A stretch of DNA of 64,000 bases from Streptomyces antarcticus (GTDB lineage: Bacteria > Actinomycetota > Actinomycetes > Streptomycetales > Streptomycetaceae): positions 186,001 through 250,000 of the forward strand of contig NZ_JAPNLM010000005.1 in NCBI RefSeq assembly GCF_026627255.1. Direction: 5' to 3'. The notes beneath the pieces were generated by a model that saw only the letters and a program-made list of their open reading frames with translations, had not been told where the DNA came from and did no database searches. Position 1 is the first letter of the stretch. Each line of letters opens with the position of its first letter. A program made the translations under genes and the position numbers. Shown here piece after piece: positions 30,821 to 39,580 of this stretch.

Positions 30821-31223
30821 GTGTCTACTCCGGGCTCTGTGGGCTTCGGCCACGCTCTGTGGGCTCTTCGGCCACACGGCGGGGGCGTTGCGGCAGGGCT
30901 TCGATCGCCCCTGCATGGGCTTCGGCGGCTCAGATGTACGGCCCGTCGGCTCGAGCGGAGCGGGCGCGGGCGAGTTCCCCCCGCAGCGGCTGTCACCGGG
31001 TGACGCCGGGAACCGCGCCGCCGCCGCGCACGGCGTCCCCGCGCACCGGAACCGCTCGGGGCCGACGGCACATCCGCCGTGGCGTGAGGTGCCCACGGGC
31101 CGGGGCGGGAGCGCAGCCGGAGTGCGGGCTACGACGGGCACGGGCTACGGCGGGCACCGGCTGCGGCGCGATTCGGGCCACGGGTCACCCTGGCGTCAAC
31201 CGGAAGGGAATCCGGTGCGCCGC
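30821..31223. other. Intergenic region with short direct repeats
   Basis: No supported gene. Imperfect repeats are visible: GCTCTGTGGGCT plus CGGCCAC twice at about 30834-30887, and GGGCTACGRCGGGCAC twice at about 31126-31157. The DedA promoter must lie in the first part. Confidence 0.45.
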
Positions 31224-31592
31224 TCAGCAGCGAAGGACCCGCACCAGGGAAGAAACGAGCGGGGTGGCGCAGCCGCGGGAATCCTGGCAGGGGGAATCCG
31301 GAGCGGACGCGTGGCAGCCCGGCGCAGAGGAGCTCATCGCTTCCTTGGAGGGCGGTGAAATCGTGGTGACTTCAGCGTCCTGACTGCGGTGGCGGAGCGC
31401 GACGTCCCCGTCCTCGAATTCGTCCGGAAGATCCAGCCCTGAGTTGTCCCACGCGGAATGGGCCTGGGAGGACGACGTCACGGCTGCTTCGGCCGACTGC
31501 GGCGTCGGGTTGAGGAATCCGAGAGTGAAGACGGAGACCACGAGAAAGACGGCGGCGTTGACACAGAGGGCCAGGGTCTTCCCGCAGCGCAT
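31224..31592 (-). CDS. Putative single-pass membrane or secreted protein (122 aa)
   Basis: The frame MRCGKTLALCVNAAVFLVVS begins with a short basic segment and one hydrophobic helix, then a hydrophilic Ser- and Asp-rich domain (SAWDNSGLDLPDEFEDGDVA) with Cys residues in the last third. A GGGGGG/GGAG stretch precedes the ATG at 31592. The local base composition is less GC-rich than its surroundings. I recognise no family. It could be a small surface protein; the alternative is that only the helix is fortuitously open. Confidence 0.38.
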   Translation of the reverse strand: MRCGKTLALCVNAAVFLVVSVFTLGFLNPTPQSAEAAVTSSSQAHSAWDNSGLDLPDEFEDGDVALRHRSQDAEVTTISPPSKEAMSSSAPGCHASAPDSPCQDSRGCATPLVSSLVRVLRC

Positions 31593-31901
31593 TCTCCACG
31601 CCCCCCATTGCTGTTGGTGCCGCTCGGCGACTGAACCGCTCAACCACTCCGGGATTTCCCACCGGAGGGCTGCACTATAACAGCCGAAGATGAAGCGGCC
31701 CCGGAGCTCCCGTGCTCCGCGGCGGCCCGCCGGCAGAGCGCCGGTTACGCCGCCCGGCCGGAGCGAACCCGTTCCGGTTGTGTGGTGGTCGGGCACATCG
31801 GAGTGGAGGTGATTGTGAGGACCGGCCACATGTACCGGTGACCTGCGGACTTCTACGTTGTGGCGACAACGTCGTCCCCGCAGACCCCGGAAGTGGTGCA
31901 C
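31593..31901. other. Intergenic region upstream of the MHS transporter
   Basis: Divergent spacer of 309 bp with no supported gene. It is relatively rich in AT near 31650-31690 and 31780-31860, as expected for promoters of the transporter and the small membrane protein, but I cannot name specific elements. Confidence 0.4.
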
Positions 31902-33296
31902 ATGGTCACCCCAGCAACGGATACGCAGGCCCCGTCCGGCATCCGGAGAATCATCGCAGCGAGCCTCATCGGCACCACCATCGAGTGGTATGACTTCTTC
32001 CTCTACGGATCCGCCGCCGCACTGGTCTTCAACAAGCTGTTCTTCCCCAGCAGCGAACCGCTGGTCGGCACCCTGCTCGCGTTCCTGACCTACGCGATCG
32101 GGTTCGCGGCCCGCCCGCTGGGCGGCCTGGTCTTCGGCCACTACGGGGACAAGATCGGCCGGAAGAAGCTCCTTGTTCTCAGCCTGTTCCTCATGGGCGG
32201 CGCCACCTTCGCCATGGGCCTGCTCCCGACCCACGCGAGCATCGGCGTCGGCGCACCGGTCCTGTTGACCCTGCTGCGCCTGGTCCAGGGCTTCGCGCTC
32301 GGCGGCGAATGGGGCGGCGCGGTCCTGCTGGTCTCGGAGCACGGGGACGACAAGAACCGCGGTTTCTGGGCCTCCTGGCCCCAGGCCGGCGCACCCGGCG
32401 GCAACCTGCTGGCCACCGGCGTCCTCGCGCTGCTGGCCGCCGTGCAGTCCGAGGAGGCGTTCCTCGCCTGGGGCTGGCGGATCCCGTTCCTGCTCTCCGG
32501 TGTGCTGGTCGTGATCGGTCTGTGGATCCGGGTGTCGGTCTCCGAGTCCCCGGTCTTCCTCGAGGCCCGGGCGAAAGCCGCCGAACAGGCGGCCGCCGCG
32601 GGCGTCAAGGAGAAGCTGCCGATCGCCGAGGTGTTCCGGTCGCACTGGCGGGCCGTGCTCACCGCGATCGGGACCCGCCTCGGGGAGAACATCTCGTACT
32701 ACATCATCACCGCGTTCCTGCTCGTCTACGTCACGACCCACCTGGGGCTGTCCAAGAGCCAGGGGCTGAACGCCGCGCTCATCGGTTCCGCCGTCCACTT
32801 CGTCACCATCCCGGCATGGGGCGCGCTGTCCGACCGCATCGGCCGCCGCCCGGTCACCCTGATCGGCTCGGTCGGCATGACCGGCTGGGCGTTCGTGTTC
32901 TTCACGATGCTGGACACCAAGTCCTTCCCGGTGATCGCCGCTGCCGTCACCATCGGACTCGTCCTCCACGGCGCGATGTACGGACCGCAGGCCGCCTTCA
33001 TCTCCGAGATGTTCGACACCAGGGTCCGCTACTCGGGCGCCTCGATGGGATCCCAGCTCGCCTCCATCATCGGCGGCGCGCTCGCCCCGATCGTCGCCGT
33101 CGCCCTGCTCGACCGCTACGGCTCGTCCCTTCCGATCTCCCTCTACCTCGCCGCGGCGACGCTCGTCACCACCCTGACCGTCCTGGTGGCCAGGGAGACC
33201 CGCGGGCGTAGCCTGGCCCAGGAGCACGAGCCGGCCGCCACGACGGTCCCCGGCGGCCGCCGGCCCGCGCACGAATCGATCCCGGCCGACAGGTGA
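31902..33296 (+). CDS. MFS transporter, metabolite:H+ symporter (MHS) family
   Basis: This 464-residue twelve-helix transporter has the MHS opening ASLIGTTIEWYDFFLYG, the loop motif GHYGDKIGRKKLL (~80), LRLVQGFALGGEWGGAVLL and the C-half signature LSDRIGRRPVTLIG. Family members import organic acids or betaines such as shikimate, alpha-ketoglutarate or proline-betaine with protons. The ATG at 31902 has GGAAG nearby; a GTG at 31860 would add 14 residues. It is followed in the same direction by a GAF/PucR-type regulator that probably controls it. Substrate unknown. Confidence 0.92.
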   Translation: MVTPATDTQAPSGIRRIIAASLIGTTIEWYDFFLYGSAAALVFNKLFFPSSEPLVGTLLAFLTYAIGFAARPLGGLVFGHYGDKIGRKKLLVLSLFLMGGATFAMGLLPTHASIGVGAPVLLTLLRLVQGFALGGEWGGAVLLVSEHGDDKNRGFWASWPQAGAPGGNLLATGVLALLAAVQSEEAFLAWGWRIPFLLSGVLVVIGLWIRVSVSESPVFLEARAKAAEQAAAAGVKEKLPIAEVFRSHWRAVLTAIGTRLGENISYYIITAFLLVYVTTHLGLSKSQGLNAALIGSAVHFVTIPAWGALSDRIGRRPVTLIGSVGMTGWAFVFFTMLDTKSFPVIAAAVTIGLVLHGAMYGPQAAFISEMFDTRVRYSGASMGSQLASIIGGALAPIVAVALLDRYGSSLPISLYLAAATLVTTLTVLVARETRGRSLAQEHEPAATTVPGGRRPAHESIPADR

Positions 33297-33372
33297 GCTC
33301 CGGCCGCCCGCCGCGCCCCGCCCGCCGTATCCCGCAGGCAGCGGCGGGCTTCCCGAGCCACGGAGAGCGCCC

Positions 33373-35298
33373 ATGCCCACCACCGTGAAGAACTCCGGCA
33401 CCGGCCCGGCCTGGACCGCCCTGCGGCAGCTGCTGGACCTGCTGGAGCAGGGCGCGCCGCCCGAGGACTTCGCGCGGGCGGCCGAGGCGGCCCGGGACGC
33501 CGCGGCGGGCGGGCCGGAGGCCGCCGCGATCGTCGAGGCCACCCAGGTGGCGCTGCGCGTACGGCGTACGCTCGGCCAGCACCGGCGCCGCGAGGTCGAA
33601 CTCGCGGCGCTCTTCGACACCGCCGGCGACCTGGCGGCGCTCAGGGACCTGGACGCCGTACTGCGGGCGATCACGCACCGGGCCAAGCTGCTCCTCGGCA
33701 CGGACGTCACGTACCTGTCCCTCAACGACGAGGAGGCGGGCGACACGTACATGCGGGTGACCGACGGCTGCGTCTCGGCGGCGTTCCAGCGGGTGCGACT
33801 GGGGATGGGGGAGGGGCTGGGCGGACTCGTCGCCGAGTCGGCCCGCCCCTACACCACCGGCGACTACGGCGAAGACCCGCGCTTCAAGCACACCGAGACG
33901 ATCGACGCCGCCGTCACGGAGGAAGGGCTGCGGGCGATCCTCGGCGTACCGCTGCGCCTGGGGACCCGGGTGATCGGCGTCCTGTACGCCGCGGACCGCA
34001 CCGCCCGCGCCTTCGCGCCCGACGAGGTCGCCCTGCTCTCCTCGCTGGCCGACCACGCCGCCATCGCCATCGACAGTGCCCGGCTGCTCGACGAGACCCG
34101 CACGGCGCTGGTCGACCTCAACGAGGCCTCGCGGACCATCGAGGCGCACAGCGATGCCATGCGGCGGGCCGCGGACGCCCATGACCGGCTGACGGACCTC
34201 GTCCTGCGCGGAGGGGACATCGCGGAGGTCGCGACCGCCATCGGCGCCGTCCTCCAGGGCGGGACCCTCATCCACGACGCGGACGGCGCCGAACTCGCCC
34301 GGGCGGGCGCGGAGCCCCAGCTCCCGCCGGCGCGGGCCGTCGCCGCCTCCCGGGCCGGCGGACGGGCCGTGCCCGTGAACGGAACCTGGGTGTGCGCCGT
34401 CCTGGCCGGGCCCGAACTCCTCGGCAGCATCGCCCTGACCGGCCGCGCCGACCTCGGTGAGGCGGACCGCCGCCTCTTCGAGCGCGCCAGCGTCGTCACC
34501 GCCCTGCTCCTGCTGCAGCGCCGCTCCGTCGCCGAGGCCGAGGACCGCGTACGCGGCGAACTCCTCGGGGACCTGCTCGCGGGGGCGGCGGAACCCACCA
34601 GCCTGGCCGCCCGGGCCCGCCGGCTCAGGGTCAACCTCGACCACTTGCACGCGGTGTTCGTCCTGCGCGCCGAGACCGTGCCCCGTCGGCGGCTGCTGGC
34701 CGCGGCCGCCCGTTCCGTACGGATCCGCAAGGGACTCGCCGGGCAGCATCTCGACGAGGTGGTGCTGGTCGCCCCGTCCGAGACCCCCGGCGCCGACGCC
34801 CGCACCCTCGCGGACGAGCTGGGTCAGGCGGTGGCCGCACCGGTCACCGTCGGCGCCGCGGGGCCGGTGACGGGCGCCGCGGGCTTCGCCGACGCCCACG
34901 CGGAAGCCCGCCGCTGCCTGGGAGCCCTGCTCGCCCTGGGCCGCGGCGGCACCGGGGCCGCGCCGGCCGAACTGGGCTTCCTCGGCGTACTGCTCGGAGA
35001 CCGGACGGACCTGGGCGGCTACGTCGAGCAGACCCTGGGCCCCGTGATCGAGTACGACGCGAAACGCGGCACCGATCTTCTTCATACCCTCCAGGCGTAC
35101 TTCTCCGCGGGCATGAGCCAGTCCAAGGCGAAGGACGCGCTGCACGTTCACATCAACACCGTGGTGCAGCGCCTGGACCGCGTCGGACAACTCCTCGGCC
35201 GCGACTGGCAGTCACCGGAACGGGTGCTGGAGATCCAGCTCGCCCTGCGCATCGCCCGGGTCGCGGCGGCCGGCGGGACCGGAACGGGCAAGGGGTGA
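33373..35298 (+). CDS. GAF-domain, PucR/CdaR-type helix-turn-helix activator
   Basis: This 641-residue regulator has an N-terminal GAF domain (~80-245, with VLRAITHRAKLLLGTDVTYL and LGVPLRLGTRVIGVLYAADR), a central CdaR-like region and a C-terminal PucR-type HTH (~570-630, SAGMSQSKAKDALHVHINTV). Such proteins sense small aromatic or metabolite ligands and activate catabolic or transport genes. The gene lies 76 bp after the MHS transporter on the same strand. It probably responds to the transporter's substrate; there is no catabolic gene beside it to name that compound. Confidence 0.88.
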   Translation: MPTTVKNSGTGPAWTALRQLLDLLEQGAPPEDFARAAEAARDAAAGGPEAAAIVEATQVALRVRRTLGQHRRREVELAALFDTAGDLAALRDLDAVLRAITHRAKLLLGTDVTYLSLNDEEAGDTYMRVTDGCVSAAFQRVRLGMGEGLGGLVAESARPYTTGDYGEDPRFKHTETIDAAVTEEGLRAILGVPLRLGTRVIGVLYAADRTARAFAPDEVALLSSLADHAAIAIDSARLLDETRTALVDLNEASRTIEAHSDAMRRAADAHDRLTDLVLRGGDIAEVATAIGAVLQGGTLIHDADGAELARAGAEPQLPPARAVAASRAGGRAVPVNGTWVCAVLAGPELLGSIALTGRADLGEADRRLFERASVVTALLLLQRRSVAEAEDRVRGELLGDLLAGAAEPTSLAARARRLRVNLDHLHAVFVLRAETVPRRRLLAAAARSVRIRKGLAGQHLDEVVLVAPSETPGADARTLADELGQAVAAPVTVGAAGPVTGAAGFADAHAEARRCLGALLALGRGGTGAAPAELGFLGVLLGDRTDLGGYVEQTLGPVIEYDAKRGTDLLHTLQAYFSAGMSQSKAKDALHVHINTVVQRLDRVGQLLGRDWQSPERVLEIQLALRIARVAAAGGTGTGKG

Positions 35299-35344
35299 GC
35301 CTACCTCCGGCGGTGTGATCGACTCCCTTGACGCGGAAGGTGGT

Positions 35345-35362
35345 TAGGATCCATATTATCTC
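35345..35362. promoter_or_regulatory. Candidate MarR operator and -10 upstream of the MarR gene
   Basis: GTTAGGATCCATATTATC ends just before the MarR start. It shares GTTAGG.TCC with the palindrome before the next gene (35999-36010), and TATTAT resembles a -10. Autoregulation by the MarR protein is inferred. Confidence 0.45.
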
Positions 35363-35363
35363 C

Positions 35364-35885
35364 ATGGACGCACATGAATCCTCGTTCGAGGAGGCCCCGA
35401 CGCTGGATCAGGCCAGGCGCCAGATCCGGCACTACGGTCTCGATTCCGACCCGCAGGCCGTACTGGTCGCGGTGCGGCTGATGGCCGCCGGGGCCCGGCT
35501 CGGCCAGGCGAGCGAGGTCCACTTCTCCCGGTTCGGCCTGTCCACCGGCCGCTACCGCCTCCTCGCGGACCTCGAGGACAGCGAGGGTGAGAAGTCCCCC
35601 TCGCTCCTGGCCGCCAGCCTCGGCGTCTCCCGTGCGACGGTCACCGGGCTCATCGACTCCCTCGAGAGGGACGGGCTGGTCCTGCGGCGGCCGTCCGCGC
35701 GGGACGGGCGCGCCTCGGTGGTCGTCCTGACCGCGCGCGGCGCGCAGAAGCTGCGCGACCTAGCCCCCGACCACTTCCGCCGCCTCCAGGCGATGGTGGC
35801 CGGCCTCAGCGTCGAGGAGCGGACCGTCTTCCTCGATCTGCTCTCGCGCGTCACCCGGGGCATCGGCGCGCTGACCGAGCGGTAG
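35364..35885 (+). CDS. MarR-family transcriptional regulator
   Basis: This 173-residue winged-helix regulator has HFSRFGLSTGRYRLLADL, LLAASLGVSRATVTGLIDSL for the recognition region and the wing DGLVLRRPSARDGRASVVVL. The ATG at 35364 is favoured over a GTG at 35328 because the latter would begin inside the AT-rich promoter-like stretch. It probably represses itself and the following membrane protein/NmrA pair, since similar half-sites lie before both. Confidence 0.9.
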   Translation: MDAHESSFEEAPTLDQARRQIRHYGLDSDPQAVLVAVRLMAAGARLGQASEVHFSRFGLSTGRYRLLADLEDSEGEKSPSLLAASLGVSRATVTGLIDSLERDGLVLRRPSARDGRASVVVLTARGAQKLRDLAPDHFRRLQAMVAGLSVEERTVFLDLLSRVTRGIGALTER

Positions 35886-35998
35886 CCGGCGCGGCGCGCC
35901 GTGCCCGCCGGTGCGTGCCCTCGTCCTCGCGTGGCACGCGTGCCGCTCCTCGCACTCGCACGTGAGGTGGGGGAGGGTCGTTTCGCATGTCCATATAG

Positions 35999-36010
35999 TT
36001 AGGTTCCTAA
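35999..36010. promoter_or_regulatory. Candidate MarR operator palindrome
   Basis: TTAGGTTCCTAA is a perfect 12-bp palindrome in an AT-rich context (ATAGTTAGGTTCCTAATTAC), 24 bp before the GTG of the membrane protein gene. The form is typical of MarR-type sites. It is the strongest operator candidate for the MarR gene directly upstream. Confidence 0.65.
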
Positions 36011-36033
36011 TTACAAGCCGAGGAGAGATCTCC

Positions 36034-36501
36034 GTGGGTACACGAAGAAACGCCCCGAACGTCGAGGAGCGTCCACCGGCACGCTTCGTCCTCTGGCGCG
36101 AGGTGCTGGTTGCCTACGCGGCCCCCGCCCTCACCGCCGGTGCCGGGGGCCTGGCCTCGGGCCGGCAGGACCTGACCGTTGCCGCCCTCACCTCCATCGC
36201 GGGCACTTCGGCCCTCGTCGCCGCCCTCACCGGTGCCCGGCTCCGGCGCGCGGGCATCCGTCCTCGCCGGGCCGCCTCCCTGCCGAAGGCCGTACTGGCG
36301 GCGGGCGCGGGGCTGATGGCGGCAGCCGTCGCGGCCGGGGCCGCGCACCTCGCCGTCAGGGGCCTGACGGTGTGGCCGGCTCCGTTCCCGTCCGGCTCGC
36401 CGTGGCCCGGACGCCTCCGGCTGGACGTTCCGCTCTCCGCCGCGCTCGCCGCCGCCATCACCACCTGGCGCTGGCGCGGAGCCACCCGCGGCGTGCGCTG
36501 A
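36034..36501 (+). CDS. Hypothetical membrane protein in MarR-controlled unit
   Basis: This 155-residue protein starts at a GTG behind AGGAGAG (36021-36027). It has three to four hydrophobic segments (VLVAYAAPALTAGAGGLA, LTSIAGTSALVAALTG, AVLAAGAGLMAAAVAAGAAH, VPLSAALAAAITTW) separated by Arg-rich loops. I recognise no domain. It is followed 98 bp later by an NmrA-type reductase and probably shares its MarR control. Confidence 0.7.
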   Translation: MGTRRNAPNVEERPPARFVLWREVLVAYAAPALTAGAGGLASGRQDLTVAALTSIAGTSALVAALTGARLRRAGIRPRRAASLPKAVLAAGAGLMAAAVAAGAAHLAVRGLTVWPAPFPSGSPWPGRLRLDVPLSAALAAAITTWRWRGATRGVR

Positions 36502-36599
36502 TCCGCGCTGCCTTGCCGCCGCGCCGCCGCAACCGCCGTCTGCCGCACCCGCAGTCCACCGCACCCGCCATCCACCGCACCGCCACGGAAGGACACCGA

Positions 36600-37505
36600 A
36601 TGATCGTCGTCATGGGAGCCACCGGAGCCACCGGAAGCGCACTCCTGCACCGCCTGACCGAACTCGGCGGACCCGTCCGGGCGTTGAGCCGCGATCCCGA
36701 CCGGCTCCGGGCCCGGCTCGGCAGCGCCGCCCTCGCGCGGACCGAGGTCCTGGCCGCCGACGCCGCCGATCCCGCGTCCCTGCGGGCCGCCTTCACCGGC
36801 GCGAACCGGCTCTTCCTCACCATGGCCAACGGCCCCGCCCAGGTCACCCTGGAGACCAACGCGATCGCGGCGGCCGGCGACAGCGGCATCGGGCACATCG
36901 TCAAGCTCTCCGCCCCCGGCGCCGGCCCCGGCTCTCCCGTGGCCGTCGCCCGCGGGCACCACACCGTCGAGGAGGCCCTCCGGAGCTCGGGGGTCACGCG
37001 TACCGTCCTGCGCCCCTACGCGTTCATGCAGAAGCTGCTCCTCCTCGCGCCCGGGGTGGCCGCGGGCGGCGTCGTCCACGGCGCCATGGGGGACGCGGCC
37101 TGCAACTACATCGACTGCCGCGACATCGCCGACGTGGCGGCCGCCGCTCTGACCCGGCCCGAGATCGCCGGGTACACCTACACCCTCACCGGCGGACGGA
37201 CGTACTCCCACCCCGAACTCGTCGGCCTGCTCGGCACCTTGCTGCGGCGCGAGGTGCGGTACGTCGCCCTGACCGGTGCGGAACTGCACCGCCACCTCGT
37301 CTCCACCGCCCGCATGCCCGACTGGCTCGCCGCCCATGTGGTGGAGATCCAGCAGATGGCCACCACCCACCCCGAAGAGCCCGACGACACCGTCTCCCGG
37401 ATACTCGGGCGGCCGCCCCGCACCCTCGAGGCCTTCCTCCGCGAGCACCTCGGCGCTTTCCGGAGCGACGGGGCGCGGCCGGAGGGGACCCGGCCTCCCC
37501 GCTGA
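36600..37505 (+). CDS. NmrA/SDR-type NAD(P)-binding protein
   Basis: This 301-residue atypical SDR has the nucleotide loop VMGATGATGSALL at the N-terminus, IGHIVKLSAPGAG, and TVLRPYAFMQKLLLLAPGV. These are hallmarks of NmrA-like quinone reductases or redox sensors that lack the full SDR catalytic triad. GGAAGGA precedes the ATG. It lies downstream of MarR and a membrane protein, as often seen for MarR-regulated redox enzymes. Substrate unknown. Confidence 0.87.
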   Translation: MIVVMGATGATGSALLHRLTELGGPVRALSRDPDRLRARLGSAALARTEVLAADAADPASLRAAFTGANRLFLTMANGPAQVTLETNAIAAAGDSGIGHIVKLSAPGAGPGSPVAVARGHHTVEEALRSSGVTRTVLRPYAFMQKLLLLAPGVAAGGVVHGAMGDAACNYIDCRDIADVAAAALTRPEIAGYTYTLTGGRTYSHPELVGLLGTLLRREVRYVALTGAELHRHLVSTARMPDWLAAHVVEIQQMATTHPEEPDDTVSRILGRPPRTLEAFLREHLGAFRSDGARPEGTRPPR

Positions 37506-37556
37506 CCCCCCTCATCGTGGACGGAGCCGTCGTGGTCGAACCCGCCTGACGCGACG

Positions 37557-37696
37557 GGGAACGCCTCACCGGGTGAGGCGTTCCCGCGTCCTGCGGGCCG
37601 TACGGCTCCGCCCGGCCCCTCGGATGGGCGGAGCCGTACGGCCCGGCCCGCACACGCGCGGGCCTGCCGGTACGGGAGGTACCGGCAGGCCCGCGC
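37557..37696. terminator. Three consecutive strong hairpins between convergent genes
   Basis: Three perfect inverted repeats follow one another: 37557-37570 with 37572-37585 (14-bp arms), 37595-37613 with 37626-37644 (19-bp arms, 12-nt loop) and 37656-37673 with 37679-37696 (18-bp arms, 5-nt loop). They fill the gap between the NmrA-type gene and the opposing protease gene and probably act as a stacked bidirectional terminator. Confidence 0.85.
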
Positions 37697-37777
37697 GCTC
37701 GTGTGGTCCGTACCGCCTGCCACCGGGCCGGAGCCGGGGCTCCCGCCCGGGCTCGGACCTGATGGTGGCGTGGGGTC

Positions 37778-39580
37778 CTAGAAGGTGAGGTTCCAGGCGT
37801 CGATCTTGCCGGTGTCTCCGTTGGCGTTGTCGTTGACGCGGAGCTTCCAGGTGCCGTTGGCGGCTTCGGTGGAGGCGTTGACGGTGTAGGTCTGGCTGAT
37901 GTTGTCGGCGCTGCCGCCGGTGCGGTTGTGGAGCGTGTAGACGCTGCCGTCAGGGGCGACGAGGTCGACCTTCAGGTCGCCGGTGTAGGTGTGCGCGATG
38001 GTGACGCCGGCCTTGAGGGTGGCGGGGGCGTTGCCGGTGACACCCGTGACGGTGATGGGGCTTTCGACGGTGGTGTTGTCGCCGATCGCCACGTCGGTGG
38101 TGTTCTGGAAGGTCGGGGTGGTGGGAGTGGTGGCGACGGCGTTGACCGTAGCGGTGGCGTCGGCGAGGCCGGTGCCGCAGCCGCCGGTGCAGGTTCCGGC
38201 CAGCGGGCGGGCGTTGGTCTTGATCGCCGACTCGATCTGGGCGGGGGTCAGGGTGGGCTTGGCCGCGACGAGGAGGGCGGCGAGGCCCGCGACGTGGGGG
38301 GCGGCCATGCTGGTGCCCTGGTAGGGCTTGTAGTTCTCGGCGCCGGGGGTGGTGGTGCCGGCGTTGAGGGTGGAGAGGATGCCGTTCTCGGGGGTGGTGA
38401 CGGTGCCGGGGGTGTCGGTGGCCCGGCGGGTCTCACCGCCCGGGGCGGCGACGTCGATGATGCTGCCGTAGTTGGAGTAGAAGGAACGGTCGCCGGTGCG
38501 GTTGCTGGCGGCGACGTTGATGACGTTGTTGCAGCTGGCGGGGGAGAACCCGGCGGCGTCCGCGTTGCTGTTGCCGGCGGCGACGACGACGGTCGTGCCA
38601 CGCCCCACGGCGGCGTTGATGGCGTTCTGGTAGCTGGTGCCGCAGGCGCCGGAGCCACCGAGGCTCATGTTGATGACCTTGGCCGGGGTGGCGTTGGCGG
38701 GGACACCGGGGACGGTGCCGCCGGAGGCCCAGGTGATGGCGTCGACGATGTCGGAGGTCGCGCCGCCGCACTTGCCCAGGACGCGGACGGGCTGGATGCG
38801 GGCGTTGTACGCGATGCCGGCGATGCCCTTGCTGTTGCCGGTGGCGGCGGCGATGGTGCCGGCGACGTGGGTGCCGTGCCAGGAGGAGTCGCTGGCCTTG
38901 GAGGTGGCGCTGCACTCTCCGGCGGCGCTCCAGTCGCCCTGGTCGGCCGGGTTGTTGTCGCGGCCGTTGCCGTCGCGGGCGGCGGTGGAGCTGGTGATGA
39001 AGTCGTAGCCGGCGACGGTGTTGGCGGCGAGGTCGCTGTGGGCGACGGAGCCGGTGTCGATGACGGCGACGGTGACGCCGCTGCCGGTGGTCTTGTCCCA
39101 GGCGGCGGGGACGTTCATGCCGGCGGTGGGTTCGAACAGGTCCCACTGCTTGGCGTAGTCGGTGTCGTCGGGGGTGGCGGCGAGGGCGTAGGCGCGGGAG
39201 TCGGGTTCGACGTAGGCGACGTCGGGGTCCGCGCGGAACTGGGCGATGACGTCGGCGGCGTCGGCGGGGGCGACGGCCTGGCCGAGGTTCACGAGGGCGG
39301 CTCCGGTGCCCAGACGGCGGTCGAACTTCGCCTTCTTGCCGGCCTTCTTGCTCTTGGCGGCCGCGTCGTCGGCGGCGGCGGTGTTGGAACTGGCTTCGCT
39401 GGCGGAGGCCTTGTACCCGACGATGAGGTTCTCCACCGGAGCCGCGGCCGCGGCACCGGCACCGGCCGGGGCCGGGGCGGGGAAGTCCGCGGCGACGGCC
39501 ACGGAAGCGGTGGCGGTGCCGGCGAGGAGCGTGACGGAGATCGCCACGACGGATATGAGCCTGCGTCTCGTTGCGTGCAC
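37778..39580 (-). CDS. Secreted subtilisin-like S8 protease with C-terminal P-domain
   Basis: This 600-residue secreted serine protease has a signal peptide (~8-31), an inhibitor-like propeptide (~50-130) and an S8 domain with Asp in VAVIDTGSV (~172), His in WHGTHVAGT (~235) and Ser in GTSMAAPHVAG (~421). A proprotein-convertase P-domain (~500-600) ends VNDNANGDTGKIDAWNLTF. The P-domain normally stabilises the catalytic fold. The GTG start has AGGGAA upstream. The gene stands alone and is probably an extracellular protease of the developmental or nutritional type. Confidence 0.95.
   Translation of the reverse strand: MHATRRRLISVVAISVTLLAGTATASVAVAADFPAPAPAGAGAAAAAPVENLIVGYKASASEASSNTAAADDAAAKSKKAGKKAKFDRRLGTGAALVNLGQAVAPADAADVIAQFRADPDVAYVEPDSRAYALAATPDDTDYAKQWDLFEPTAGMNVPAAWDKTTGSGVTVAVIDTGSVAHSDLAANTVAGYDFITSSTAARDGNGRDNNPADQGDWSAAGECSATSKASDSSWHGTHVAGTIAAATGNSKGIAGIAYNARIQPVRVLGKCGGATSDIVDAITWASGGTVPGVPANATPAKVINMSLGGSGACGTSYQNAINAAVGRGTTVVVAAGNSNADAAGFSPASCNNVINVAASNRTGDRSFYSNYGSIIDVAAPGGETRRATDTPGTVTTPENGILSTLNAGTTTPGAENYKPYQGTSMAAPHVAGLAALLVAAKPTLTPAQIESAIKTNARPLAGTCTGGCGTGLADATATVNAVATTPTTPTFQNTTDVAIGDNTTVESPITVTGVTGNAPATLKAGVTIAHTYTGDLKVDLVAPDGSVYTLHNRTGGSADNISQTYTVNASTEAANGTWKLRVNDNANGDTGKIDAWNLTF

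Noticed and set aside
31224..33752. 842-codon minus-strand frame opposite the MHS transporter and PucR-type gene
   Set aside because: It covers a clear transporter on the other strand and has Gly/Arg/Asp-biased shadow composition. Only its last ~122 codons, outside the transporter, are kept as a low-confidence gene.
33166..35190. 674-codon minus-strand frame
   Set aside because: Antisense to the GAF/PucR regulator; composition is that of a GC-rich shadow with no domains.
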